Below, one piece after another: positions 34,918-44,635 of a stretch of 64,000 bases of DNA. The notes beneath the pieces are model-generated. The model was not told the origin of the DNA and made no database searches. It saw only the letters and a program-made list of their open reading frames with translations. Positions within the stretch are counted from its first letter, which is position 1. The number at the start of each line of letters is the position of its first letter. This DNA comes from Verrucomicrobiota bacterium (GTDB lineage: Bacteria > Verrucomicrobiota > Verrucomicrobiia > Opitutales > Opitutaceae). The DNA lies in the NCBI GenBank assembly GCA_030604905.1, contig JAUVVA010000004.1, positions 1 to 64,000 on the forward strand, in the 5' to 3' direction. The translations under genes were made by a program, and so were the position numbers.

Positions 34918-37293
34918 ATGACGCTTCGTCGATTCCTCGTTCCGGCCTTCTCGCTGCTCCTCGTCGGCCACGCCCTCGTCTCTCCGCTCCACGCCACGGC
35001 GGCAGACGAACGCGTCTTCTATCTCGGCGGCGCCGGCAACGAGGAGCTGTTCGACGCGTATCGGCTCTCCGACGGGCGCTGGCTGCTCGCCGGGCGCGCG
35101 ACGGCGCTCGACTGGCTGCCGGCCGGCACGCCGGTGACGGTCGCGAACGTCGGCTCCCTGATCAACAGCCCCAACTCCACCCGGAACTGGATCGGCTTTC
35201 TCCTCGTTGTATCCGCGGACCTGCGACAGATCGAGCGCTGCTGGCACCTGCCCAAGGGCGCCGCGGAAAGCATCCGCCGCATCCGCGGCACCGAGGTGCC
35301 CGGCGATCGCACCGGCGACCTCTACATCTCGGGCAACGTGGCCCGCAACTCCTGGGGCGACACCCAGGGCGGCTACTTCGTCGCGAAGCTGGATGACAAC
35401 TTCCTCTCCGGCACCCCCTCCGACCTCGCCTGGGCCGTCAACATGAGCGCGCGGGGCGAGTTGAAGGACAACCAACCCTGGGACGTGGCGAAGGCGGGTG
35501 GCGACACCCTTCTGGTCGCCGTGACCGGCTATCCCCACAGCCCCGACTGGATGGCGGCCGAGTTCTTCGACGGCGCAGGGAAACCCCGGACGCTCCCAAA
35601 TCTTCGCGCCAACAACCGCGGGCAGATCGTCCTCAAGACAAATTCGACCGGCGACTTTCGCTCCTGGACCTACGCCGACCACGCCGCCACCACCTCCGAC
35701 ACCAACGGCGGCTTGCGGCGCGGCCGCTGGCCCATGGACGCCTTGTTCGACGGCCCCTATGGCCTCCCCGGCAACGGCGCCGGTCGCGGCTACACCGGCT
35801 ATCGCACCACCAGCTACGCCGGCCACATTTCCGCGGTGGTCCTGGACCGCCGCACCAACGATTTTTACCTCGGCGCGAACCACAAGACCGCGCTGCCCGA
35901 CAACAAGCCCGACTTCGAGCCCTGGGTCATCTCCTACGCCGCCGACGGCACCATGCGGTGGTGGTCCCGCCTCTACTCCGAATGGCGCGACAGCACCAGC
36001 GGCCCGCTCGCCAATGGCGCGATCGACATCGACCTCGACAGCAACAACGACGGCGTCCTCGACCGCTCCAGCGAAGGCCTGCTCTCCACGCCCGACCAGT
36101 ATGTGGACGCTCTCGCGATCGACTACGCGCACGACAAGCTGATCGTCGGCGCCCGCAGCCACGGCAACAACACGAGCAACTTTTGGTCCGGCACCGCCGC
36201 CTCCATCCCCGGTGCCCCCCCGGGCTACAGCGGCTTCCAACGCCAGTTCACCGGCACCGTCGGCAACGTGCACATCTCGTGGCTCGGTCGCCACGATCTC
36301 GAGGACGGCACCCTTCGCGGCGCCACCTACCTGGCCGGCTTTGACCGATTCGGGAACGTCAACGCCTCTGGCGGCTACTCCGATCCCAATCTAGCCGGCT
36401 GGCCCAATGTGAACAGCGGGTGGCCGAACCTCAACACCACCCGTATCCGGCCCAACCGCCTCGTCGTGGACGCCACCGGGCGGGTGATCGTGATCGGCGT
36501 CGCGCCGCGGCTCGCCACCACCAAGACCGCATGGCAACCCCTCCTGCCACCCCCTGCCGTCGCCCCCTGGCATGAATTCGTGCGCATCTACTCGCCCGGT
36601 CTCGACCAGTTGCTCTACGGCAGCGCGCTGGTCGGCGCCTTCACCTACCCGGGAGGAGCGACCAACGTCGAACCCGAAGGAGCCGAAGGCGTCTCCATCA
36701 ACGGCGTCGCCGCCGCGCCTGGTGGCGTCCTGGTCGTGGGTGGCGGACTGGAGACCAACGGCGCTCCGCAGGGGAATCCCATCCGCCAAGGCGACGCACC
36801 CACATGGGCCCGCGGTGCGCGTGCCGCCGCGGACGGGCTGGTTGCCCGCCTCGCCCTACCCGGCACCACCGCGCAGACCTTCGCCGCCTGGAGTCTCGGC
36901 CACCTCGGCCGCGCTGATGCGCCCTGGGACGCGGACCCTGACGGCGACGGAATCCCCAACCTTGTTGAATACGCGCTCGGCCTCTCGCCCACCGCGCCCG
37001 ACGCCACTGGCGACGCCCTCTCGCCCCACGTCGATACGCTCCCCGGCGCCGGCCCGCGCCTGCGCCTTCAAGTGCGACGCGACCCGGGGCGTCACGACGT
37101 CCGGCTGTCCGTCGAGGCGAGTTCCAACCTCGTTGAGTGGGTGGAGATCGCCCGCAGCGAGGCGGGCGGCTCCTTCCGCGGTCCCGGCTACGTCAGCGGC
37201 GAGGTGGCTGGCGACGCACCGCGCACCGTGGAGATCGGCGACCCGGAGCCTTCCGAACGGCGCTTTCTCCGCCTGCGCGCCACGCGCCCCTAG
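34918..37293 (+). CDS. Secreted protein of unknown function with recurrent C-terminal DPDGDG...RRFLRLR module
   Basis: Signal peptide; long unrecognised central region; C-term DADPDGDGIPNLVEYALGLSPTAP...VRLSVEASSNLVEWVEIA...ERRFLRLRATRP. Confidence 0.75.
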   Translation: MTLRRFLVPAFSLLLVGHALVSPLHATAADERVFYLGGAGNEELFDAYRLSDGRWLLAGRATALDWLPAGTPVTVANVGSLINSPNSTRNWIGFLLVVSADLRQIERCWHLPKGAAESIRRIRGTEVPGDRTGDLYISGNVARNSWGDTQGGYFVAKLDDNFLSGTPSDLAWAVNMSARGELKDNQPWDVAKAGGDTLLVAVTGYPHSPDWMAAEFFDGAGKPRTLPNLRANNRGQIVLKTNSTGDFRSWTYADHAATTSDTNGGLRRGRWPMDALFDGPYGLPGNGAGRGYTGYRTTSYAGHISAVVLDRRTNDFYLGANHKTALPDNKPDFEPWVISYAADGTMRWWSRLYSEWRDSTSGPLANGAIDIDLDSNNDGVLDRSSEGLLSTPDQYVDALAIDYAHDKLIVGARSHGNNTSNFWSGTAASIPGAPPGYSGFQRQFTGTVGNVHISWLGRHDLEDGTLRGATYLAGFDRFGNVNASGGYSDPNLAGWPNVNSGWPNLNTTRIRPNRLVVDATGRVIVIGVAPRLATTKTAWQPLLPPPAVAPWHEFVRIYSPGLDQLLYGSALVGAFTYPGGATNVEPEGAEGVSINGVAAAPGGVLVVGGGLETNGAPQGNPIRQGDAPTWARGARAAADGLVARLALPGTTAQTFAAWSLGHLGRADAPWDADPDGDGIPNLVEYALGLSPTAPDATGDALSPHVDTLPGAGPRLRLQVRRDPGRHDVRLSVEASSNLVEWVEIARSEAGGSFRGPGYVSGEVAGDAPRTVEIGDPEPSERRFLRLRATRP

Positions 37294-39142
37294 TCTAGCG
37301 CGAAGTCTCCGATGGCCACGGCCCAATCCGAGGTGAAGGGAAAGGTGATGGTCTGGGCCGAGGCGCTCAGCAGCCCCAGATCGGTCTCGGCGTAAGCGGC
37401 CTTGGTGTTGACCGCGATGGCGCGGCGAGTGCCCGTCGCGCCCGTGAGATTGATGTGGAGGTTAGAGGCGTCTCGGCGGTAGAGCACCCAGTGGCTGCGC
37501 GCGGAGTTCACCAAGATGCGGGTCATGCTGTTGTTGCTGAGCGTCTGGTTCACGTGCAGGTCGGCGCGGAAGCGGCGATGGGTGTTCCAAAAGGTGCCGT
37601 GGGTTCGCAGTTGGGCTTTGTTGGGATAGGGATGGGAGGCCTCGCCCGCGCTTTGTCCGTCGACGTTCAACAAGTTCCCCCAAATGGCGGCCAGGCCGCC
37701 CGCCATGTTGAGTTCCCACATTAGGGTGCGCGTGCGGTCGGCGCTCAAATCCTTGGCCGCGTGCGTGGGGTTGTTGCGGATGCGGAAGCGGTCTTCGGTG
37801 AACGAGGGGCGGCCCGGCCGGTCCAGCATCGTCGCAACCCAGCCGTTGAAATCGTAGAGGGTTTGGTGCTGCTCGTAGCCGACGTAATCCAGCCCCTCAT
37901 AAAACTGGGACGTGGCGACTTCGTTCTTGCGGCCCCGCGAGCCGAGGAAGTGGTGCCAGCCGAGGTGCTGATGTTGGTAGGTGTGCCAGGCCTCCTGCAT
38001 GGCGGAGGAGGACCACTCGAAGACATCGAACCCGTAGCCCATGGTCCAGCCGGGGAGAGGGCCGGGCCGGGCGCCGATGTAGCGTAGAAGGCGGCGGTCG
38101 ACGACGCCGTTATGGCCGCCCATGTTGCTGGTGGCGCTGGTGGTCAAGGTCTGGTGGCGCTCCGCGCGCCCCACATCCATAGGTGGACCTGTGCGCCGCG
38201 GGCGTGCGCATCGATGATGAGGCCTTCCAAGGCCCTGAAGGTCTCTGGGTCGGGCGAGGTTTTGCTGTCATTCAGGTCGCTGTTGGAGCTGAAGCGGTTG
38301 CCGTTGGCGTTATGCTTGAACCAGAAAGCGGCCATCGAATTCAGGTTCACTCCGGTGAAGCCGTGGCCGTCGATGAATTCGTCGAGCAGGGCGGCCCGCT
38401 TGGCGGGGCTGTTGTAGTTGCTGGGCGTCTGTTCCAGCATGACCAAGTGGGGCGTCACGGCACGATTTGTCCCTGTCCACCCCCACTTGTCTCCGTCCAT
38501 GCGCTGCAACATCCCATCGACCACCTGCTCGGTCACGACGAGCGAGCCCGTGAGCCCATCAAGGGGACCGTGGCTGGAGTGAGACCGATAAGTCCATTGT
38601 CCGGGAATCGTGCCGGTGAAGCGCCATTTCCACGTGTTGTTGCCATCGTAGAACATCCCGGTGCGGTGGGTGGCGCCGGTGCTGGTGTGGGTGACGGTGA
38701 CATAGGCCTCCACATCGAAGGGGTTGTTGCTCCAGCCGGTGTAGGTCCTGCTCCACTCCAGATGAGGGCGCCATTGGGTGACCGTTTGCGCCTTCATCGA
38801 CCAGACCCCCGGCAGCAAGCCAAGCAGCAGGAAGACATGTCCGCACAGCCGTGCGCCGCGCCAAGCGGCCACGGGGCTCCGGAGCATGGCACCGCGGATA
38901 CCTCCGCCGGGGGACGGGGCGGCTAGAGACGTGGCGAGCACACTGAAGCAGGCGGCGAGCAGACGGCACAACGGGGCGAACGGGGCATTTTTCACGGCGG
39001 GTCGCCTTGAGTCGCGATTTTTTGGATACAGGATATGGGTATCCGCACGGGGAGAAAGCCGCGCATCGCGTAGGCCTCGTCGGCGGTGTCTGGGCGTGAG
39101 ACCGCACGAATGCGGGTGCAGCCAGTGCGATGCGAACGCCAC
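37290..39142 (-). pseudogene. DUF5060-containing glycoside hydrolase-like gene split by an apparent frameshift
   Basis: ORF 38144-39142 ends ...HARGAQVHLWMWGARSATRP*; ORF 37290-38180 continues in another frame ...AERHQTLTTSATSNMGGHNGVVDRRLLRYIGARPGPLPGWTMGYGFDVFEW. Together they read as one protein. Confidence 0.8.
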
Positions 39143-39395
39143 GGCGTGGGCGCGGGTCCAAACGGCGGGCCCGGCGAGGCGAGCTTGGGAGCGGGTGCAT
39201 CACGGCGGCCGCGTGCTGTGCGGGAATCGGAAGAGGGACTGAGTCGGGCTAATGCCAGTAGCCGCTTGATTGGGACTTTGGGAGGGTTGCGGCTCCGCCC
39301 CTCGCGCCGGCAGCGGGTGCGACGGGCCGCTCCTGAAAAACGTGGACGCCGAGGACGACGTCTCTCCGGGTGCAGCCCACGGAGGGATGTCCAGA

Positions 39396-39421
39396 GGCTT
39401 TCAGCAGTCGGTCTGAAAGCC
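39396..39421. other. Hairpin GGCTTTCAG...CTGAAAGCC
   Basis: 9-bp perfect stem with 8-nt loop in the 39142-39568 intergenic region. Confidence 0.6.
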
Positions 39422-39497
39422 CTTGATCGGGGCATTGGACAGGCGGCCGGCGGACGCTCACGTCTCGGAAGCGTCGGCGGGGCCTGCATACCGCTGA

Positions 39498-39519
39498 AAG
39501 CCGGCCCGAAGGCCGGCTT
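39498..39519 (-). terminator. UUCG-capped hairpin downstream of the G8-domain gene (possible terminator)
   Basis: Minus strand AAGCCGGCC-TTCG-GGCCGGCTT; only a short T run follows. Confidence 0.6.
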
Positions 39520-39567
39520 CAGCTTGCTGTCCAAGTAGGCAGGGGGCCGCGGTTGCGGGATCTGCTC

Positions 39568-42500
39568 CTATTGCGTGATCACGATACGCGCGCCGTTGGA
39601 GCTTTCGCGGGTCGAGATGCCCGTCCAGCTGCTCAGGTTGGTGCGGATGGCGAGCGAGATAACCTTGTCGCCCGCGACTTCGGCCGCGACCGCGTTGGTG
39701 ATGTCGATCTCCACCCAGGTGCCGGAACCCGATGCGGGCTGGGTCACCGAGCCGATGGAGGCCCCGTAGCCGGGCACCGAGCCCGACTGCGTCCACGAAT
39801 CGCCATTGGCGAGGTGGGCGGTGAAGGTCGCCGCGGAGCAACCGCTGGGCAGGTGCAGGCGGAGCTTGGCGGACGAAACGGAACTCACGCCCGAGAGGCT
39901 GAACTTGAAGTAGGCGTAGTTCCACATGCTCGCGCTGATCGCGGTGTTCGTGCCTGCGGCGTTGTCCGACTGGGTGTCACGATCGTCGCTGGCGAAGACG
40001 GTGACGGCCGCCGGAGCTTCGGGCTTGGCGCTGACTTGGGAGGAGTTCGCGCTTTCGCCACCGCTGTTCGTGGCGGAGACCACATAGTGGTAGGTCGTGC
40101 CGTTGGTGAGGCCCGTGTCCGCGTAGGAGGTGGACGTGAGGTTGCTCGCGACGACGCTGTAGCCGGAGCCGCTCGTGGTGGAGCGCTTGACCGTGTAGCT
40201 CGTGGCGCCGGTGGAGGCGGACCACGAGAGCGTGACCGAGCCGTTGCCGGCGCTGGCGGACAGGTTGCCGGGGGCGGCGGGGGCGCTCACCGCGTCGATC
40301 ACCAAGCGCGGCGCGTGGTCGCTTTCCTTGGTGTTGAGGCCGGTCCAGGAGCCTAGGTTGGTGACCAGGGCGATGGAGATCACCTTGTCGCCGGCCGCCT
40401 CGGACCGCACCGCGGACGTGACGTCGATCTCGAGCCAGGTGCCCGACGCGGAGGACGGTAGGGTGGCCGAGCCGATCGACGCGCCGTAGCCCGGAACCGA
40501 ACCGGACTGCGTCCACGAGTCGCTGTTGGCGAGGTGGGCGGTGAAGGTGACGGCGGAGGAGCCGCTGGGCAGGCGCACGCGCAACCTCGCGGAGGAGACG
40601 GACGAAACGTCCGCGAGGCTGAACTTGAAGTAGGCGTGGTTCCAGAGGCTGGCGCTGATGGCGGTGTTCGTCCCGGCGGCGTTGTCGGACTGCGTGTCGC
40701 GGTCATCCGAGGCCAGGATCGTCACGGTCGCGCCACCGCTGCCACCGCCGCCGGGGGCGACAGGCTGAGCGCTGGCTTGGGCGGAGTTGGCGCTCTCCCC
40801 GGCGCTGTTGGAGGCGGAGACGACGTAGTGGTAGGTCGTGCCGTTGGTCAGACCGGCGTCGTTGTAGGACGTGGCGGTCAGATTATTGGCGACGACGCTG
40901 TAACCCGAGCCGCTGGTGGTGGAGCGCTTCACGGTGTAGCTCGTGGCGCCGCTGGAGGCGGACCAAGAGAGCGTGACCGAAGCGTTGCCCGCGGTGGCGG
41001 ACAGCCCGGTGGGCGCCGCGGGAGCGGTGATTGGCGCGACGGGCTGGGCGCTCGCTTGCGAGGAATTGGCGCTTTCCCCGGCGCTGTTGCTCGCGGAGAC
41101 GACATAGTGGTAGGTCGTGCCGTTGCTAAGGCCGGTGTTGGTGAACGAGGTGCCGGTCACGCCGGAGGCGATGGTCGTGTAGCCCGAGCCGCTGGTGGTG
41201 GAGCGCTTCACGGTGTAGCTCGTGGCGCCGCTGGAGGCGGACCAGGAGAGCGTGACTGAGCCGTTGCCCGCGGTGGCGGTGAGGCCGGTGGGCGCCGGGG
41301 GAAGCGCGACCGTGCCGTTGACGGTGAAGGTGGCGGAGGCGACGGGGGAGTCGATGTTGCCGCCCTTGTAGGCGAAGGCGCGAACGGTGGCGCTGGCCGA
41401 AAGACCAAGCATCCGGCCGCTCGGGATGATCTTGGCGTTGGTGCTGGTGCGGGGGTCGGAGCCATCGGTGGTGTAGCGGATGGACGCACCGGCCGTGGCC
41501 GTGCTCAGCGTGATCGGCTGATCCGAGGAGACGGACCCGCCGTTGGGGCTGAACTGCACCGACGCGGTGACCGGCGAGGTGGAATCGATCCGATAGACGC
41601 CGTTGCGGATGCGCGAATAGCGCCAGGGAGTGACGTTCTGGTCCACGCAGATCGCGATGAGCTTGCTCGTGGAGCTGATGGTGATGGGGCCCGTGTATTC
41701 CGTCCACTGGCCGCTCTGCAGGCGGCTTTCCACCGAGGGGCTGCGGAAGCCAGTGGGGCCGGTGACGTAGAAGATCTTGGCGTGAGCGGGGGCATTGGCG
41801 GGGCGGGTGATGGTCACCGTGACCGGGCCGGCATGGCGACCGGCGATGGGCAGGAAGGTGGGGAAATCCATCACCGCGTTGCGCGGGGTGTAGCGCACGA
41901 GGGGCTCGCCGCTCATCGTGCTGGTGTTGGCGAACTCCTTGCCGGAGCTGGAGGAGGATTGCAGCACGAGGGAATTGCCGATGACTTCCTGCTTGGCGAT
42001 GCGGTCCGGGAACTCGCCGTCGTCGTTGTCCACCGCGTTGATCAATCCCTTGACGAGGATGGTGTCCCAGCGGTCCGTGGCCCGGGTCTGCCAGGGATAG
42101 AGATGATCCACGAGGTGGTTGGCGCTGAAGGCCCAGCTGCCGCTCCACTGGTTGGCGGGCCACGAGGAATCGCGCAGCACGGTGGTGTCGCGGAAGGTGA
42201 AGTTGCGGTAGTATTCGATGCGGATCGCGTGGTTGCCCAGCGAGTTCAGATCAGTGTGGTCGTCGAGGATCGAGGTGGTCGGCCAGACGCCGTTGATTTC
42301 GTTGTCCACGTTGAAAATGCCCGTGTAGTTGGCGATGGATACATTGCCCCAGAACCGGGTGAGCGGGCTCTCGGAGGCCTCGATGTAGTCGTTGCCGCCG
42401 GCCGCCTCGAAATCGAGGAGGTTCTGGCGGTAGATCCGCTTGGCTGCCCCGAGGTCCACGTTGGTCCGCTGGAAGAGGGAGAAGCCGGCGCTCTGGGAGC

Positions 42501-43863
42501 CGATGGCGACGTTTTCCTCGACGATAAGATTCGCGCCCTGGAACCAGAAGCCGATGCCGGAAATCGCGAGGTCGTGGTTGTTGGCCCCGTCCTTGATGAA
42601 ACCGCGGCCCTTGGTCGAGGTGGCGAGGTTGCGCACAAAGCGTCCGATCTCGCCGCCGTTTTCGGAGATGAAGGCGGCGCCGAAGGAGTTGTGGGCGACA
42701 TTGTCGTCGAAGTTCACGAACGCGTCGTGGGTGACGTAGGCCCAGGAGGAGGCGTTGATGACGGAGCACCCCTTGATGAAGGAGGGGTTCACCCCGAGAT
42801 CATCCTTGCCGTTGCGATGGAAGTGCACCGCGTAGCGACCACGGGCGTTGGTGCCGGGGCTGTAGGGCTCGTTGAATTTGTTGGTCACGTTGATGTCCTT
42901 GCGGGTGCGGCCGAGGTCCTGGAACGCGGCGTAGCGCACATCGACGTCGGGGTTGTGCATGAACATCACATGCCCGCGGACAAACCTGCCGTTGACCAAG
43001 CCGGTGGTGGCCGAACGAAACACGACGTTGCGGGTGTGGTTGGCGATGTAGGGCGTGAGGCCATACTCGGCGAACTCCACCACGCGCGCGTGCCCAAGCC
43101 CTTGGTTCCAAGTCAGGCTCTGGCCGTTGATCGCGGTGATCGTGCGCACCTCGTCCCGGGTTTGAAAGGGGTCCGTCGGTCGCATCGTGGACACGACGAT
43201 GGTGTCACCGGACTTCCAACCGCTGGGAGCCTGAAGGAGGCTCGTCGAAGTCGCCCCGTTCGCAAGGGCCCCGGTGGTCTGCACGAAGGGCGTGACGGGC
43301 GCGCCGTGGATGCGAACCTTGCCCTTGGTGAGAAGGCCGCGGCCGAGCTCCATCGGATCATTGATCGGATGGATGTCAGTGAAGGTGACCGTGGAGGTCA
43401 CGTTCGAGGCGATGGGGGCCGTTGTCGTGCCTTGCTCCCACGTGCCGGTGTCCAGGACGACGATTGTGTCAATGGAAAGGGCCGTCGTAATGTCGGTGCG
43501 GAAACGCAAGGTGCCGTCCACCCGCAGCCAGCGAAGGGGCGTGGTGGAGTTGACATCATAGGTTACGGTGCGGCCTTCGGGAATAAGCACTCGAGATGCA
43601 TTGCCAGGAACGCTTCCGCCCCAGGTGGCCGGGTTGGACCAAGCTCCATTGTTCAGGGCGGTATGGGTGGCGGAGTCGGTGGGAACGAGCGCCCTCATCT
43701 CCTTATCTTCATTCATCTTGCCGGTATCGTCGCCGCACCAGGGGCAGGCGCTCGCTAGGCTCGCTCCGAGAGCAAAGGTAAGAAACGCCGTGGCGCGTCG
43801 AACGCTCTGCCGGAGATGGCTGCGTCTATCCAGTGCGCAGCCAGGTTGCATAATGTCATGCAT
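39568..43863 (-). CDS. Secreted multidomain protein: G8-like domain, beta-helix region, three FN3 repeats, two DNRLRE-like domains
   Basis: GAWSNPATWGGSVPGNASRVLIPEGRTVTYDVNSTTPLRWLRVDGTLRF (G8); repeated LSWSASSGATSYTVKRSTTSGSGY...NGTTYHYVVSASNSAGESANSSQ (FN3); SDDRDTQSDNAAGTNTAISASLWNHAYFKFSL...(DNRLRE) twice. Confidence 0.88.
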   Translation of the reverse strand: MHDIMQPGCALDRRSHLRQSVRRATAFLTFALGASLASACPWCGDDTGKMNEDKEMRALVPTDSATHTALNNGAWSNPATWGGSVPGNASRVLIPEGRTVTYDVNSTTPLRWLRVDGTLRFRTDITTALSIDTIVVLDTGTWEQGTTTAPIASNVTSTVTFTDIHPINDPMELGRGLLTKGKVRIHGAPVTPFVQTTGALANGATSTSLLQAPSGWKSGDTIVVSTMRPTDPFQTRDEVRTITAINGQSLTWNQGLGHARVVEFAEYGLTPYIANHTRNVVFRSATTGLVNGRFVRGHVMFMHNPDVDVRYAAFQDLGRTRKDINVTNKFNEPYSPGTNARGRYAVHFHRNGKDDLGVNPSFIKGCSVINASSWAYVTHDAFVNFDDNVAHNSFGAAFISENGGEIGRFVRNLATSTKGRGFIKDGANNHDLAISGIGFWFQGANLIVEENVAIGSQSAGFSLFQRTNVDLGAAKRIYRQNLLDFEAAGGNDYIEASESPLTRFWGNVSIANYTGIFNVDNEINGVWPTTSILDDHTDLNSLGNHAIRIEYYRNFTFRDTTVLRDSSWPANQWSGSWAFSANHLVDHLYPWQTRATDRWDTILVKGLINAVDNDDGEFPDRIAKQEVIGNSLVLQSSSSSGKEFANTSTMSGEPLVRYTPRNAVMDFPTFLPIAGRHAGPVTVTITRPANAPAHAKIFYVTGPTGFRSPSVESRLQSGQWTEYTGPITISSTSKLIAICVDQNVTPWRYSRIRNGVYRIDSTSPVTASVQFSPNGGSVSSDQPITLSTATAGASIRYTTDGSDPRTSTNAKIIPSGRMLGLSASATVRAFAYKGGNIDSPVASATFTVNGTVALPPAPTGLTATAGNGSVTLSWSASSGATSYTVKRSTTSGSGYTTIASGVTGTSFTNTGLSNGTTYHYVVSASNSAGESANSSQASAQPVAPITAPAAPTGLSATAGNASVTLSWSASSGATSYTVKRSTTSGSGYSVVANNLTATSYNDAGLTNGTTYHYVVSASNSAGESANSAQASAQPVAPGGGGSGGATVTILASDDRDTQSDNAAGTNTAISASLWNHAYFKFSLADVSSVSSARLRVRLPSGSSAVTFTAHLANSDSWTQSGSVPGYGASIGSATLPSSASGTWLEIDVTSAVRSEAAGDKVISIALVTNLGSWTGLNTKESDHAPRLVIDAVSAPAAPGNLSASAGNGSVTLSWSASTGATSYTVKRSTTSGSGYSVVASNLTSTSYADTGLTNGTTYHYVVSATNSGGESANSSQVSAKPEAPAAVTVFASDDRDTQSDNAAGTNTAISASMWNYAYFKFSLSGVSSVSSAKLRLHLPSGCSAATFTAHLANGDSWTQSGSVPGYGASIGSVTQPASGSGTWVEIDITNAVAAEVAGDKVISLAIRTNLSSWTGISTRESSNGARIVITQ
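40018..41303. repeat. Internal FN3/DNRLRE repeat cassettes in the G8-domain gene
   Basis: Near-identical DNA blocks (e.g. cggagacgacgtagtggtaggtcgtgccgttggt; ggagcgcttcacggtgtagctcgtggcgcc) recur about 270-1030 bp apart. Confidence 0.85.
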
Positions 43864-44075
43864 GGGGGTTAAGGGTCGGGGTTGGGGGTGAGGCCGGTGG
43901 CAGAAAAATTCTGCTCGGCGGTGGGGAAAGGGATCTCGCGTCAGCGGACCCCCACGCACCTTTTGCAGCTAGGCAGCAAAAAGTAATCCCAATTTATTGG
44001 AACCGATCCCATTATTCTCTTTTATCTAGACATCAATAGTTAACGAATTCTCAATTACACTCCAATACCTAGCCT

Positions 44076-44099
44076 TGATAGGCCTATCAGAGGCCTATC
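44076..44099. promoter_or_regulatory. Palindrome TGATAGGCCTATCA plus direct repeat AGGCCTATC upstream of the G8-domain gene
   Basis: 14-bp perfect palindrome (44076-44089) followed by a second AGGCCTATC (44091-44099), in a locally AT-rich intergenic stretch. Confidence 0.4.
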
Positions 44100-44635
44100 T
44101 TGCTGGGTTATTCTTGGGACGTTCTCTTAAAGGTTTATGGCGAAACCATCTCCGCAAGAAGCGTTACGAAGAGGCCCGAACGAAGGGGCCGGCGGCAACG
44201 CGTGCCCTCCAAAGAGGGTTGCGACCATCCATCTTTACTCGTCACCAACTCCGGTTCGCCACCCCCAGCGCGAGCAGTGGCACGCTCAAGCCAAGATCGA
44301 GCGCCCGCCACGCTCAGAAGAGAGCCATGCACTCGAGACTTTGACTGATGCTACCTCCGCGCGGCCACGATCCTCCCGGCCGTTCCACGCGATCATCCGG
44401 GCGAACTCCGCCGCGCCCCGACGAGGCGCTTTGAGTATCCATACCCTAAATACATTGCCCTGGCTTCTCATGCATGGCTGACCGCGCGAGCTCGGGCTCC
44501 ATTGAGCCGCGATATCCGTGCGAAACCTGCACAACCGCCTGGAGCGTCGAGACCCTCCGTCACGGGATAAACGAAAACGCCGTGGGGCTGGCCTTCCCAG
44601 GCGCGGCACCACGGCGAATCGATTTTGAAGAACGA

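Noticed and set aside
32080-36294. 1404-aa minus-strand ORF
   Set aside because: Antisense shadow of the plus-strand beta-helix and unknown secreted genes, which have signal peptides and domain motifs; spurious composition.
41782-43758. 658-aa plus-strand ORF
   Set aside because: Antisense to the G8/FN3/DNRLRE gene; no domain signature.
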